Shown: positions 31,358 to 43,220, numbered from the stretch's first letter. The stretch is DNA of 64,000 nt from Raphanus sativus (GCF_000801105.2 NC_079517.1:22887579-22951578); one strand, 5' to 3'. Notes: a model not told the origin generated them from the letters alone. Translations and numbers: made by a program.

Positions 31358-32771
31358 TAATCCCCACAATCTTCTCCAAAATGGACTTGATCTCTCTGTT
31401 AGAAACCTCAACCTGACCACTTGTCTGAGGATGGTAAGGAGTTGCTACCTTGTGCTTCACACCTTTCTTCTTGAGAAGTCCTTCAATCAGTTTGTTGATG
31501 AAGTGAGAGCCTCCATCACTAATTACAACCCTTGGACTGCCAGACCTTGGAAGATGAACAACTCTTGAACATGCTTGGTTACCACCTTAGATCATTGGTG
31601 GGACTCTGCTATGGCTTCCACCCATTTTGAAACATATCAACAGCCACAAGGATGTATTTGTTGCCATGAGATGAGGAAATGGCCCATGAAGTCAATACCC
31701 CACACGTCAAACAATTCAACTTCAAGGATAGGATTCTGAGGCATCTCATTCCTCTTGGTGAATGTTTCCTCTTCTTTGGCATGAATCACACCTCAAAACA
31801 AATCTTGTGTATCCTTGAACATGTGTGGCCACCAGAATCTGCTTGTAGCACTTTTGCAACAGTCTTGAAGTGGCAAAGTGACCTCCATAAGATGACCATG
31901 AAGTGTGTAAAGGACCCTTCAACTCTTCATTAGTGGCAACCACTCTTCTGTAAAGCGATCCTTGCAGAGAATGTAGAGGTAAGCTCGCCGCAATAGTATC
32001 TCTTCACATCCTTAGAAGACCTTCTTCTTGGCATAGCCCACAAGATTCAAAGGTTCTTTCCTGTTGGCTAAGTAGTTCACCAAATCAGCATACCAAGGTT
32101 CCTTCTCTTCGGTAGCTTTAACCTCTTCAAGCTTTCTACCAGTCTCACAAGCTGCCATACTGCTCCAATAGCCATGATCTGCTCTTCTGGAAGCCCTTCA
32201 TCAATAGGAACGCCACATTCTATTTTCAGTCTAGACAAGTGATCAGCTCCACCATTTTCAACTCCAGGCTTGTCCCTCTAATCTCCAAATCAAACTCTTG
32301 GAGCAGAAGGATCCATCTCAAAAGCCTCGGTTTTGCATCTTTCTTGGCCAAAAGGTGTCTCAAAGCTGCATGATCTGTGTAGACAATGACTTTAGACCCC
32401 ACCAAATAGCTCCTGAACTTCTCAAATGCAAATACAATGGCTAGCATCTCCTTCTCAGTTGTGGCATACTTCATCTGAGCATCATTCAAGGTTTGGCTCG
32501 CATAGTATATCTTATGAGTCTTGCCATCTTTCTTCTGGCCCAAGACAGCTCCCACAGCATAGTCACTAGCATCACACATGATCTCAAAGGGTAGACTCCA
32601 ATCTGGTGGCTGGACAATGGGAGCATTTACAAGCTCATTCTTCAACTTCTTGAAAGCTTCTAGACATTCCTTGCCAAAGAGAAAGATCTCCTCCTTACAT
32701 AGCAGTCTAGTGAGTGGCCTGGCGATCTTGGAGAAGTCCTGAATGAACCTTCTATAGAAACCAGCATGCCC
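31358..32771 (-). pseudogene. Athila-3 pol: RNase H and integrase fragments
   Basis: After the TAG near 32772-32774 the RT connection continues in pieces. RNase H is clearest at 32645-32226: [37 protein letters not shown] and [11 protein letters not shown]. It then shifts frame after LEIRG. Integrase fragments follow: a zinc-binding part (CDSCQRRG, about 31760) and the core end [16 protein letters not shown] (31440-31380), which is lost in the gap. Several frameshifts prevent a functional product. Confidence 0.83.
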
Positions 32772-34970
32772 CTAGAAGCTCCTGATGTCTTTCACTGTCT
32801 TCGGGGGAGCCAAACTGACCATCACATCAATTTTTGCTTTGTCTACCTCAATCCCCTTCTCTGATATCTTGTGTCCAAGAAGTATCCCTTCCTTGACCAT
32901 GAAGTGACACTTCTCCCAGTTGAGCACAAGGTTGGTGTCTTCACATCTCTGTAGGACCCTGCACAAATTAGACAAACAAGCAGAAAACGAAGATCCGTAG
33001 ACAGAGAATTCATCCATAAACACCTCCACAACATCCTCAATAAGATCAGAGAAAATCGACATCATGCACCTTTGAAAGGTGGCTGGAGCATTGCACAGCC
33101 CAAATGGCATCCTTCGATAAGCAAAGGTACCATATGGGCATGTGAATGTCGTTTTCTCTTGATCATTGGGATGTTTGGGATGTATGGGTATTTGGAAGAA
33201 CCCTGAATACCCGTCAAGAAAACAATAGAATGGATGATTTGCAAGTCTCTCAAGCATCTGATCAATAAATGGCAATGGAAAATGATCCTTTCTAGATGCA
33301 GAGTTCAGTTTTCGGTAATCAATGCACATTCTATGTCCTGTGATGGTTCTTGTGGGTATTAATTCATCCTTATCATTTTTCACCACAGTGATCCCACCCT
33401 TCTTTGGTACCACATGCACAGGAGATACCCATTTAGAATCTGAAATAGGGTAAATCACACCAGCATCTAAGAGTTTAAGAATCTCCTTCTTTACAACATC
33501 CTTCAGGTTAGGATTTAACCTTCTTTGATGCTCAATAGAAGTCATTGATTCATCCTCAAGATGTATCCTGTGCATGCACAAAGTGGGTGAAATCCCTTTG
33601 ATATCATCAAGCGAGTAACCTATTGCTTTTCTAAACCTTTTAAGTGTTTTCAAAAGTTCAGCAAGCTCAGGTTCAGTAAGTTCACTACTCACAATGACAT
33701 GGTAGGTCTCATTAGGGCCAAGGAATGCATACCTTACACCATGGGGCAGTGGTTTAAGCTCCACTTTAGGTGCCTTAAGCTCGCTCCAGTCATCTTGCTG
33801 GGTGTTCTCTTGTTGAGTCACTGAAGCTACTTGATGTACCACTTGTGGCAGCTCTTCATACTTATCCTTACTCTCAAACCCCTTGTGTGAATCCAGCATC
33901 ATCCCATAGGCAGTACTCTCCAGGTTCTCAATTACTTCAGCCTCCTTCTCCACTATCAAAGCAAGCTGTAGAGGATCTTCTAGAGATAGCTCTTCAAGGA
34001 GTTCATCAACCAGAGCATCCATCTCTTCAATGTAGAAGAATTGTCCTTGCACAGTTGGTTTCTTCATAACCTCCTTGATGTCAAAGTGGAGAATGTGCCT
34101 TTTACCCAAGTGGAGATCAATCTTGCCTTCTTTCACATTCACAATAGCTCCAGCTGTAGCTAAGAAAGGTCTCCCAAGGATTAAGGGATCTTGAGCTTCT
34201 TCACCCATCTCAAGTACCACAAAATCTGTAGGGATTTCACAGTTTCCGACCATAAGAGGAAGGTCTTCCAAGATGCCAACAGGGTACTTCACTGAACGAT
34301 CAGCCAACACCAATGAGAGTCTACACTTCTTGTACTGAGTGAAACCAAGCTTCTTTGCAACTGACAAAGGCATCAAGCTGACCCTAGCTCCCAAATCGCA
34401 GAGACATCTCTCAAAAACCATAGGTCCAAGAGCACAAGGCAGTGTGAAGCATCCTGGGTCCTCTAGTTTCTTTGGAACATCAAGTCTCTGAATGATGGCA
34501 TTACACTCGTGAGTGAGAATCATCATACCTTGCATCTCCTTCTTCTTTGCAGCTACAACATCTTTTAGGAACTCACTGTATTGAGGAACCATCATGAAAG
34601 CATCAATGATGGGCATAGTGATCTGAACTTCACTCATCTGCTTCTCAAACAGGGCTTTGTACTTCTCCACCAGCTGCTTCTTGAACCTTCCAGGGAATGG
34701 AAGTTTGGGCTCATAAGGAGGGGGAACAAAAGGATTCTCACTTTCTGGAGCAGCAGCTTGACCATCTTTCATTGTTTGCTTCTCTTCTCCCACCTTTCCT
34801 TTGCCTTTGGCTTCCACAATCTTCTCTAAGATCTCATCATTGATCTTCTCATCCACAATCACAACCTCATCATCAATGTTGATGGCTACGCCCTCACCTT
34901 GTTTCTCAGCATCCTTGGTGAGAGTTGGAGGAGGCAACTGCTTGCCACTCCTAAGGGTAACAGCCTTCAT
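32772..34970 (-). pseudogene. Athila-3 pol: protease and RT, catalytic Asp changed to Glu
   Basis: A 732-codon open frame. It holds the gag-pol linker (VTLRSGKQLPPP), protease with CDLGARVSLMPLSVAKKLG and ILGRPFLATAGAI, and RT with ISDSKWVSPVHVVPKKGG, MCIDYRKLN, DGYSGFFQIPI and FGLCNAPATFQR. The catalytic box reads FMDEF, not FMDDF, so one of the metal-binding aspartates is replaced. A four-residue insertion (HPKHPNDQ, against HPEDQ in Athila-1) precedes the box. It ends at TAG in the RSFLGHAG motif. A one-base shift separates it from gag near 35015. The product would not be an active RT. Confidence 0.88.
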
Positions 34971-34989
34971 TGTTTCCTTGGGGTTTTGC

Positions 34990-36405
34990 TCAGGTTTTCC
35001 AGGTAGAGAACCCTGCTGGCGATTTTGGTTGAGTAGTCAAGGAAGCAAACTGGTTCTCCAAGGCCTTGAACTTGTTGTTAAGCTCATTGTAGCTACCATC
35101 AATCTTGTTGTGGAGATTCTTCAGCTCATATCGAACATGCTTTTCACTTCTAGTTTGAGACTCCAAGATTTGTTTCAGTAGAATATATGTGCTGCTGGCC
35201 TGAGGAGTAGAACTAGAAGGATGAGCATGCTGCTGAGAAGATTGGTTTCCTTTGTTGGGAAAACCAGGAGGAGGATTCTGCTGAGGCTGAGAGTTGCCTT
35301 GCTGGTTGTTCCTAGGCTGGTAACCAGTCTGCTGGTTGTTTGGGTAAGATCGCTGTTGGTAGTTGTTGTACTGAAAATTGGGCTCCTTCTTGTACCAACT
35401 GCCATTGTTGTTGATGAAACATAGCTCTTCTTGACCCTCCAAACCTTCAACTTCATTAGCACCAGGAGGTGCTTCTTGGTCTGGGTTACCAACGAAGTTC
35501 AGCTGTTCCTGTGTAGCCTTATGAGCAATCAGAATGTCGATCTTATCCTGCAAAGCCTTTAACTCTTTCCTCGTCTGCTTATCATCAGTTCTATCTCCTC
35601 TGTCATGGTCTCTATTGTAGACTGCGTCACTCTTCACCATGTTGTCAACCAGCTCCTCTGCATCTGCTTCAGTTCTCCCCAAGAAGAACCCATTACTTGC
35701 AGTGTCCAATCTGGATCTGTACTTAGGAAGTGCACCCCTGTAGAAGGTGCTCAGCAAGCTCTCTTTGGAGAAACCATGATGTGGACACTGAGCTTGGTAG
35801 CCCTTGAATCTCTCCCAAGCTTCACTGAAGCCTTCCAAGTTCTTCTGCTGGAAATTGGATATCTCGTTTCTTAGCTTAGCAGTTCTTGAAGTAGAGAAGA
35901 ACTTCTCCAAGAATGCTCTCTTGCAGTCATCCCAGGTGGTGATGGAGTCGCTAGGTAGAGACTTCTCCCACTGACGTGCCTTATCTCCCAGAGAGAAAGG
36001 GAATAGCTTGAGTTTGAAGGCATCCTCGGACACACCATTGGTCTTTGACAAACCACAGTAGCTGTCAAACTTGTCCAAGTGATCAAATGGGTCTTCTACG
36101 GCCAAGACATGATACTTGTTGTTCTCGATCACGTTGAGGAGTCCTGGTTTGACCTCAAAGTTGTTAGCCTCCACAGCTGGGGCTCTGATGCCAAGCCTAT
36201 GACCATTGATGTTGGGACGGTCATAGGTACCAATTGGCCGAGCAGGTCGCGGAGGGTGCTGAGGGTTAACCCCTTGACCGTTTGCAAGTGGATCCATATC
36301 GATGTCCTGCTCAGCTCTTCTCTGTCTGGATATACCCCTTTCAAGTGCTCTAATGTCAGGTACAAGTGGAACTAGGTCTGATGTGCCCTTGCTCCTCAAG
36401 TTCAT
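34990..36405 (-). CDS. Athila-3 gag
   Basis: The start MNLRSKGTSDLVPLVPD is at 36405; the frame is open further upstream, but that part is hydrophobic and precedes a TTTTCAG|GTGTATG junction, so I chose this ATG. It has the retrotransposon gag core (KLKLFPFSLGDKARQWEKSL, DDCKRAFLEKFFSTSRTAKL, WERFKGYQAQCPHHGF), then a Gln/Asn-rich stretch (about residues 330-430) and a helical C-terminus. No zinc knuckle. About 472 codons are open; the last few residues are out of frame relative to pol. It forms the particle shell in active relatives. Confidence 0.78.
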   Translation of the reverse strand: MNLRSKGTSDLVPLVPDIRALERGISRQRRAEQDIDMDPLANGQGVNPQHPPRPARPIGTYDRPNINGHRLGIRAPAVEANNFEVKPGLLNVIENNKYHVLAVEDPFDHLDKFDSYCGLSKTNGVSEDAFKLKLFPFSLGDKARQWEKSLPSDSITTWDDCKRAFLEKFFSTSRTAKLRNEISNFQQKNLEGFSEAWERFKGYQAQCPHHGFSKESLLSTFYRGALPKYRSRLDTASNGFFLGRTEADAEELVDNMVKSDAVYNRDHDRGDRTDDKQTRKELKALQDKIDILIAHKATQEQLNFVGNPDQEAPPGANEVEGLEGQEELCFINNNGSWYKKEPNFQYNNYQQRSYPNNQQTGYQPRNNQQGNSQPQQNPPPGFPNKGNQSSQQHAHPSSSTPQASSTYILLKQILESQTRSEKHVRYELKNLHNKIDGSYNELNNKFKALENQFASLTTQPKSPAGFSTWKT

Positions 36406-36517
36406 ACACCTGAAATGAAAAGAGGGATGAAAATGTAGAATCAGTAAACAGAAAATTAAAAATGACTTAGTCTCAAGCAAGTGACTAAATCTCAATGTTT
36501 AAATCAACTCGGAATTT

Positions 36518-36530
36518 GGCAACGGCGCCA
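36518..36530 (-). other. Athila-3 primer-binding site (tRNA-Asp type)
   Basis: The minus strand reads TGGCGCCGTTGCC three bases inside the LTR, matching the usual Athila primer site. Confidence 0.85.
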
Positions 36531-36533
36531 ATT

Positions 36534-37916
36534 TGATGCTAGGAGTTTCAAGGCTCCTAAAACAAATGTTGTAATATGAGTGAAATGTCGAACCAATTCC
36601 AAGGGATTCAAAGCACCAAGAATGCAAGTACTTTCTTAATCTAAGTGCAATCGATGATTTGATGATTCTAAAACTAAGAATGCAATAATGAAACAATAAA
36701 ACAGTAAATGAATGAACTTTCTTTTATGAGAAAGGAGAACCCATGGGTATAGGAATTTAGACCTTGGGTGATCAAGCTTCGAACTAAGGATGGCAACGAT
36801 CAATCAAACTAACAACCTTAAGCCTAGACACGATTCTAAGCAAGCTCTATGTCTAGATGAATGCTCATTTGCTAACATATTTCAGACATCAAATGTCTTT
36901 GGCTGAATAATATAGAAGCAATCATTAACAACAAATCTATTGGCTATCTTAACACCCTTAACAACAAATGTCTTTGGTAAAGTATGTTAAGAGCTTAGGA
37001 GAGTTGACTCGGGCATTTCATCGAACACTTTGTGAGTGGAAAATGCCTAGAGATCAACCTTTGAGTGGCCAACTCAAAGATGCATTAAGAATACTCTTCT
37101 AGCAAGGAGATTGAATGATATACACTAAAACATCCTAGAACTAACCTAATCACCCTTGGTCTCCTAACCCATGAATCCTATGGAGGATTACTGACTAAGG
37201 TTCATGATCATTCTTAAACCTATTTGAGGTTTCAGATTGATCATTAACAGAATAAGAAATCAATAAGATAAACAACAAGAACAATCGAATCAATGATCAA
37301 AAAAGATCAAGAACTTTCAATAGAATGATGTTTACCAAGTAACCAAAGATAATCTGCCTGGTGGCTACCAAATGATAACTTAAACATAGGCTTAGAGTGT
37401 GTAAATCGTAGAGGGCAAAATAGTAATTTAACATAAAACACGGTGCACATCGGCTTAATGACAGGCCACTATGCTGCTGTGGGTAACAAGGCCGCTGGGT
37501 CTCGATGTGGAGCGGTATCCTGACTCATGGCCTCAAGGCCGCTGTGCCCAAAAGCCGCTGGGACACTTAGCCTCGTTTTCTCCATGATTGTAACGTGGCG
37601 GCTTCAGGAACCGATTGAGCGTACGCAATTTTATTATCCAACACTTGGTTTCGCAGCGGCATAATGACACCGTGACTCAAGGCCGCTGTGGACGCAAAAG
37701 GCCGCTGCAACACTTAGTGAAATAGGCACACGAGCTGGACCATCACTCTTGCCTCTAAAACACCTCTCAAACCTTCCATGATCACCATGTTGCATCTCCA
37801 ACACCTGATAAGGACATGTGCAATGAAATGCATCCTAGATATGCCTAGATGATGCCTTTGATGATCAAAATGCAGACTAATGAATGGTTAAAACAATGCA
37901 AATAAGTAAGATATCA
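36534..37916 (-). repeat. Athila-3 5' LTR
   Basis: It runs from TGATGCTAGGAG to AAGATATCA on the plus strand, 1,383 bp, with TG...CA ends. It carries a GC-richer stretch (37440-37740) in which AAGGCCGCTG-like words recur about five times. The partner LTR is not in the window. No gene is seen. Confidence 0.82.
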
Positions 37917-40342
37917 ATGACCAGAAAGTTGAATAAATCTCATAGGTGTTATGAGGTAGAAGCTATCACACTTTCTATTCAGATGATTCCAGATTAGCAT
38001 GTTCGGACATATCTTCAAGATTCTTATCAAACCAGGATGAACCAAGATGTAAGAAGCTTGATTTGAAACATTAATCAGTATAGAAACACCAGGAAGTTGA
38101 ATAAATCAAATAGGAGTTATAAGGAAGAAGCTATCCCACTTTCTATTCAGATGATTCCAGATTACCCTATTCAGACATAAGGTAATATCTTCATGATTCT
38201 TATCAAACCAGGATGAACCAAGATGTAAGAAGCTTGATTTGAAACCATTAATCAGTATAGAATTACCAGGAAGTTGAATAAATCTCATAGGAGTTATGAG
38301 GAAGAAGCTATCCCACTTTCTATTCAGATGATTATAGATTACCTTGTTGGGACATATGGTAATATCTTCATGATTCTTATCAAACCAGGATGAACCAAGA
38401 TGTAATAAGCTTGACTTGAAACCATTAATCAGTATATTATCCCCAGGAAGTTGAATAAATCTCATAGTAATTATGAGGAAGAAGCTATCCCACTTTTCAT
38501 TCAGATGATTCCAGATTAGCCTGTTCGGACATATAGCAATATCTTGATGATTTATATCAAACCAGAAGAAACCAATATGTAAGAAGCTTGATTTGAAACA
38601 ATTAATAAGTGTAGAATGGCCAGGAATTTGAATAAATCACATAGGAGTTATGAGGAAGAAGCGATCCCACTTTCTATTCAGATGATTCCAGATTACTCTG
38701 TTCGGACATATGGTAATATCTTCATGATTTTTATCAAACCAGGATGAACCAAGATGTAATAAGCTTGATTTGAAACCATTAATCAGTATATTATCCCCAG
38801 GAAGTTGAATCAATCTCATAGGAGTTATGAGGAAGAAGCTATCCCACTTTTCAGTCAGATGATTCCAGATTAGTCGGTTCGGACATATAGCAATATCTTG
38901 ATGATTCATATCAAACGATAAGGAACCAAGATGTAAGAAGCTTGATTTGAAACCATTAATAAGTGTACAATGACCAGCAAGTTGAATAAATCTCATAGGA
39001 GTTATGAGGAAGAAGCTATCACACTTTCTATTCAGATGATTCCAGAATACCCTATTCATACATATGGTAATATCTTCATGATTCTTATCAAACCAGGATG
39101 AACCAAGATGTAAGAAGCTTGATTTGAAACATTAATCAGTATTGAAGCTCCAGGAAGTTGAATAAATCTCATAGGAGTTATTAGGAACAAGCTATCCCAC
39201 TTTCTATTCAGATGATTCCAGATTACCCTGTTCGGACATATGGTAATATCTTCATGATTTTTATCAAATCAGGATGAACCAAGATATAAGAAGCTTGATT
39301 TGAAACCATTAATCAGTATATTATCCCCAGGAAGACGAATAAATCTCATAGGAGTTATGAGAAAGAAGGTATTTCACTTTATATTCAGATGATTCCAGAT
39401 TAGCATGTTTGGACATATGGTAATATTTTCATGATTATTATCAAACCAGAAGGAACAAATATGTAAGAAGCTTGATTTGAAACCATTAATCAGTAAATTA
39501 TCCCCAGGAAGTTGAATAAATCTCATAGGAGTTATTAGGAAGAAGCTATCCCACTTTCAATTCAGATGATTCCGGATTATCCTGTTCGGACATATGGTAA
39601 TATCTTCATGATTCTTATCAAACCAGGATGAACCAAGATGTAAGAAGCTTGATTTGAAACAATTAATCAGTATAGAATAACCAGGAAGTTGAATAAATCT
39701 CATAGGAGTTATGAGGAAGAAGCTGTCCCACTTTCTATTTAGGTGATTCCAGATTAGCATGTTCGGACATATGGCAATATCTTCATGATTCTTATCAAAC
39801 CAGAAGGAGCTAAGATGTAAGAAGCTTGATTTGAAACCATTAATCAGTATAGAATCACCAGGAAGTTGAATAAATCTCATAGGAATTATGAGGAAGAAGC
39901 TATTCCACTTTCTATTCAGATGATTCCAGATTACCATGTTCGGACATATGGTAATATCTTCATGATTCTTATCAAATCAGGATGAACCAAGATGTATTAA
40001 GCTTGATTTGAAACCATTAATCAGTATATTATCCCCAGGAAGTTAAATAAATCTCATAGGAGTTATGAGGAAGAAGCTATTCCACTTTTCATTCAGATGA
40101 TTCCATATTACCCTGTTGGGACATATGGTAATATCTTCATGATTCTTATCAAACCAGGATGAACCAAGATGTAATAAGCTTGATTTGAAACCATTAATCA
40201 GTATATTATCCCCAGGAAGTTGAATAAATCTCATAGGAGTTATGAGGAAGAAGCTATCCCACTTTTCATCTTAGGAGTTATGAGGAAAAAGCTATCCCAC
40301 TTTTCATTCAGATGATTCCAGAATAGCCTGTTCGGACATATA
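37917..40342. repeat. Satellite array 2, left block (176-177 bp, about 14 copies)
   Basis: AAGCTT recurs at 38054, 38230, 38407, 38584 and 38761. The subfamily differs from array 1: TTGATTTGAAACCATTAATC, GTTATGAGGAAGAAGC and TTCTATTCAGATG. It includes a monomer with a 38-bp internal duplication (about 40250-40300). It is cut by the TR-GAG element after ATATA (40338-40342). Confidence 0.92.
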
Positions 40343-40952
40343 TGATACATGCTGAGAATCTCACTCTAGCTTTTCTCACAAGAAATCAAAACCTACGGCT
40401 TAAATGAAATGAAGATCGCCACTCAAAGATGTGAAAGGCTTTGAGATAAGATCAAGAACCAGCACCTAAGTGAATCTCACACAAAGATAAAGGTTCCACA
40501 CTTGTATCCTAAGAAAGAATCTCACATAACTTAGAAATGACAAGAACAAGCATAAAAGCTCTCAAGAGAAAATCTCACTTTTTATTCAATACTCAAGTCT
40601 GCTTTTACAATGAATGGAGAGGAGCTTTATATATAGCTCTTGGACAAAATCAAAGACATAAATGAAAGGCGGATTTCTAGGAAAAATCATAATTAAAAGA
40701 CAATCAAAATGCTGGTCAAAAGGGCTGATCTCAAGGGATTGAGATTTGCTTATTAAGAAGATGATGACCACGCCTTTAATACCATTGATCCACATCTTTA
40801 TTAGCTGATAAGGAGGCTTAAGTGGTGGCCTTTGTTTGGGAATAGCCAGCTGAGTCAAACAAACCACATGCTTGATGGTGTCTAGGTTCATTCGAGTCCA
40901 AACATGGAAAGTTTTGTCTACTTTAGGAGCTGTGGATTTCATGGCCGCATCA
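40343..40952 (-). repeat. TR-GAG 3' LTR
   Basis: 610 bp, TGATACATGCTG...GGCCGCATCA on the plus strand. Followed at 40953-40966 by the polypurine tract (minus strand CAAGGGGGAGGGAA). Confidence 0.92.
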
Positions 40953-41614
40953 TTCCCTCCCCCTTGTAAAAGTTTTGTCCTCAAAACTTGCTCATGTGAT
41001 ATAGGGATGTACCTCGGATTTTGCTGGACCTCTTCAGATGGATCAAGCGGTTCGGGCTCTTTGTTTTCATGCTCAATTTGGGCCGCCTGTTGGGCCAACT
41101 CCTCCAAACAATTGCATGAGTGTCCTTGTATGTGGAAACGGATCTCATTTTTTAGCCCATAAGCAAACTGGTCCATGATATCCTCATTCCTTACTCCTGG
41201 ATTGAGCCGAATGCGAAGATGGTTGAATTGCTTGTGGTACTCCATGACCGTCTTATCATCTTGGCAAAGCGTGCGAAATTGCCTCCGGATTTCTTGATAC
41301 TGATCGTGTGGGATGTATTGCTTCCTCATCATATTTTTCATCTCACCCCAAGTATATTCTCGAGAATTCCAGCGACGGCCTCCTTTTGCAGTAGATTGTC
41401 TCCACCAGAGTTGAGCTAGGTCGATGAGTTGATCAGCAGCAATGTATACCTTCTCGAAATCTGGACAGCGGCAAGAAATGAAGAACTCATTCATCTTGTG
41501 CTCCCATTCAAAGTACTCATCTGGGCCTGATCTTCCTGCAAAATAATAATCTTCTTGCTTCAAAAGACTCCAAGGATGGTCGGCCATGTTGCTGTTGCTG
41601 GACTGGTTTTCCAT
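40586..41614 (-). CDS. TR-GAG gag protein
   Basis: 342 codons from ATG at 41614 (MENQSSNSNMADHPWSLLK) to a stop inside the 3' LTR. It has a retrotransposon gag core: YFEWEHKMNEFF, LAQLWWRQ, WGEMKNMMRKQYIPHDQYQE and YHKQFNHLRIRLNPG, with a helical tail (EELAQQAAQIEHENKEPEP). No zinc knuckle, protease or RT. The last 120 or so residues come from LTR sequence, so the true functional end may be near the PPT. An intact frame in a young element suggests the protein may still be made. Confidence 0.82.
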   Translation of the reverse strand: MENQSSNSNMADHPWSLLKQEDYYFAGRSGPDEYFEWEHKMNEFFISCRCPDFEKVYIAADQLIDLAQLWWRQSTAKGGRRWNSREYTWGEMKNMMRKQYIPHDQYQEIRRQFRTLCQDDKTVMEYHKQFNHLRIRLNPGVRNEDIMDQFAYGLKNEIRFHIQGHSCNCLEELAQQAAQIEHENKEPEPLDPSEEVQQNPRYIPISHEQVLRTKLLQGGGNDAAMKSTAPKVDKTFHVWTRMNLDTIKHVVCLTQLAIPKQRPPLKPPYQLIKMWINGIKGVVIIFLISKSQSLEISPFDQHFDCLLIMIFPRNPPFIYVFDFVQELYIKLLSIHCKSRLEY

Positions 41615-41757
41615 AACTTCTCTTTATAATTTTTGTATGAAAGAAACTTAGAGAAAAAAAAAACAAAACAGAAAAGAAAGAGAGAGGAAAACGATTTTTC
41701 TGGTTTTTTTTTTTTGGAAAGTAGAATGAAAAACAGAAAAAAATGATAGGAGCTTTT

Positions 41758-41770
41758 AGCTCTGATACCA
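41758..41770 (-). other. TR-GAG primer-binding site (tRNA-iMet type)
   Basis: The minus strand reads TTTGGTATCAGAGC next to the 5' LTR; TGGTATCAGAGC is the initiator-Met complement. Confidence 0.9.
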
Positions 41771-41772
41771 AA

Positions 41773-42382
41773 TGATACAGGCTGAGAATCTCACTCTAGC
41801 TTTTCTCACAAGAAATCAAAACCTACGGCTTAAATGAAATGAAGATCGCCACTCAAAGATGTGAAAGGCTTTGAGATAAGATCAAGAACCAGCACCTAAG
41901 TGAATCTCACACAAAGATAAAGGTTCCACACTTGTATCCTAAGAAAGAATCTCACATAACTTAGAAATGACAAGAACAAGCATAAAAGCTCTCAAGAGAA
42001 AATCTCACTTTTTATTCAATACTCAAGTCTGCTTTTACAATGAATGGAGAGGAGCTTTATATATAGCTCTTGGACAAAATCAAAGACATAAATGAAAGGC
42101 AGATTTCTAGGAAAAATCATAATTAAAAGACAATCAAAATGCTGGTCAAAAGGGCTGATCTCAAGGGATTGAGATTTGCTTATTAAGAAGATGATGACCA
42201 CGCCTTTAATACCATTGATCCACATATTTATTAGCTGATAAGGAGGCTTAAGTGGTGGCCTTTGTTTGGGAACAGCCAGCTGAGTCAAACAAACCACATG
42301 CTTGATGGTGTCTAGGTTCATTCGAGTCCAAACATGGAAAGTTTTGTCTACTTTAGGAGCTGTGGATTTCATGGCCGCATCA
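41773..42382 (-). repeat. TR-GAG 5' LTR
   Basis: 610 bp and near-identical to 40343-40952. On the minus strand it starts TGATGCGGCCATG and ends GCCTGTATCA. It contains TATATATAAAGC-type promoter sequence near 42058. Confidence 0.92.
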
Positions 42383-42537
42383 ATATAGCAATATCTTGAT
42401 GATTCATATCAAACCAGAAGGAACCAACATGTAAGAAGCTTGATTTGAAACAATTAATAAGTGTAGAATGGCCAGGAAGTTGAATAAATCTCATAGGATT
42501 TATGAGGAAGAAGCTATCCAACTTTCTATTCAGATGA
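42383..42537. repeat. Satellite array 2, middle fragment
   Basis: 155 bp of the same satellite between TR-GAG and the CACTA element. It begins with the ATATA duplication and ends with the TGA target of the CACTA. It is collinear with 53295-53455. Confidence 0.9.
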
Positions 42538-43220
42538 CACTACAGGAAATGTGGGTATTAATAGCGTCGTAGTATATCGTTTTTTACAGCTCTGCTATTG
42601 TATACCAACACTGGCCTTTATAATAGCGTTTATTAAACTGAAACGCTATGTTTGTAATCGCGGGAAAAGAAAAGAATTTGACCGCGTAAATTAACAAAGT
42701 GAAGCCGCCTTACCATTGCAGATCCAAAGATATTAGCTATCGTAAATGTAAAAATATATTATTTTAAAGCAAAAAAAAAAATAAGTAAACTAATACGTCT
42801 CGATTCCTTAAACTCTAGATCATTCTTCACTCTCTTCACTTTCTCACTGTTTCTCAGAAACTCCCGAGTGTTCTCTCGAATCGAAGCTTCAGCAGGTATG
42901 TTTCTCAGAAACTCTCGAGTGTTATATCTCATCGATTAATATTGTTTTTTCATGTGATTTTGGGATTCGATTTTGGCAAAACGATTCGATTTTGGGATTT
43001 GATTTTGATTTGGACATGTGAAAGTTTGTGATTTTCGGTTTTGATTTGAACATGCAATTCGGTTTTGATGTTTAGTTTGGTTTTAATCTCTTCGATTCGA
43101 ATCTCTTTTCACATGCATGTCCGCGTTAACACATTATTCGATTATGGGTTTGTTCGGTTTAGATTTTGAATATGATTGTGGGTCCCGATTTGATTTTGGA
43201 TTTGTTTATCAGTTTCAGAA

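Larger units (their letters stand above)
31358..37916 (-). mobile_element. Athila-3: Ty3/gypsy element, 3' part missing
   Basis: Reading right to left: 5' LTR (36534-37916), PBS, gag, protease-RT-RNase H, then partial integrase running into the gap. The envelope-position ORF and 3' LTR are absent. The right border sits in satellite array 2. It differs from Athila-1 in LTR sequence and has no TCGATCGA octamers. Stops and frameshifts in pol make it defective. Confidence 0.87.
40343..42382 (-). mobile_element. TR-GAG element (small LTR retrotransposon encoding only gag)
   Basis: 2,040 bp with 610-bp LTRs (40343-40952 and 41773-42382) that differ at about four positions, so it is young. TG...CA ends are flanked by an exact duplication ATATA (40338-40342, 42383-42387). 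The PBS is of tRNA-iMet type. The only ORF is gag; there is no space for pol. This matches the TR-GAG class, whose gag may be kept while enzymes come from relatives. Confidence 0.92.

Noticed and set aside
31215..31460. ORF through the N run
   Set aside because: The frame is continuous only because unknown bases were translated as X. Only the part right of 31357 is real integrase sequence.
38106..39059. Minus-strand ORFs repeating MRFIQLPG...SSWFDKNHEDI across the satellites (also in 21.8-23.9, 39.5-40.2 and 51.9-54.3 kb)
   Set aside because: The monomer length of 177 is a multiple of three, so a chance open frame repeats. No promoter, varying stops, and both subfamilies are typical noncoding satellite.
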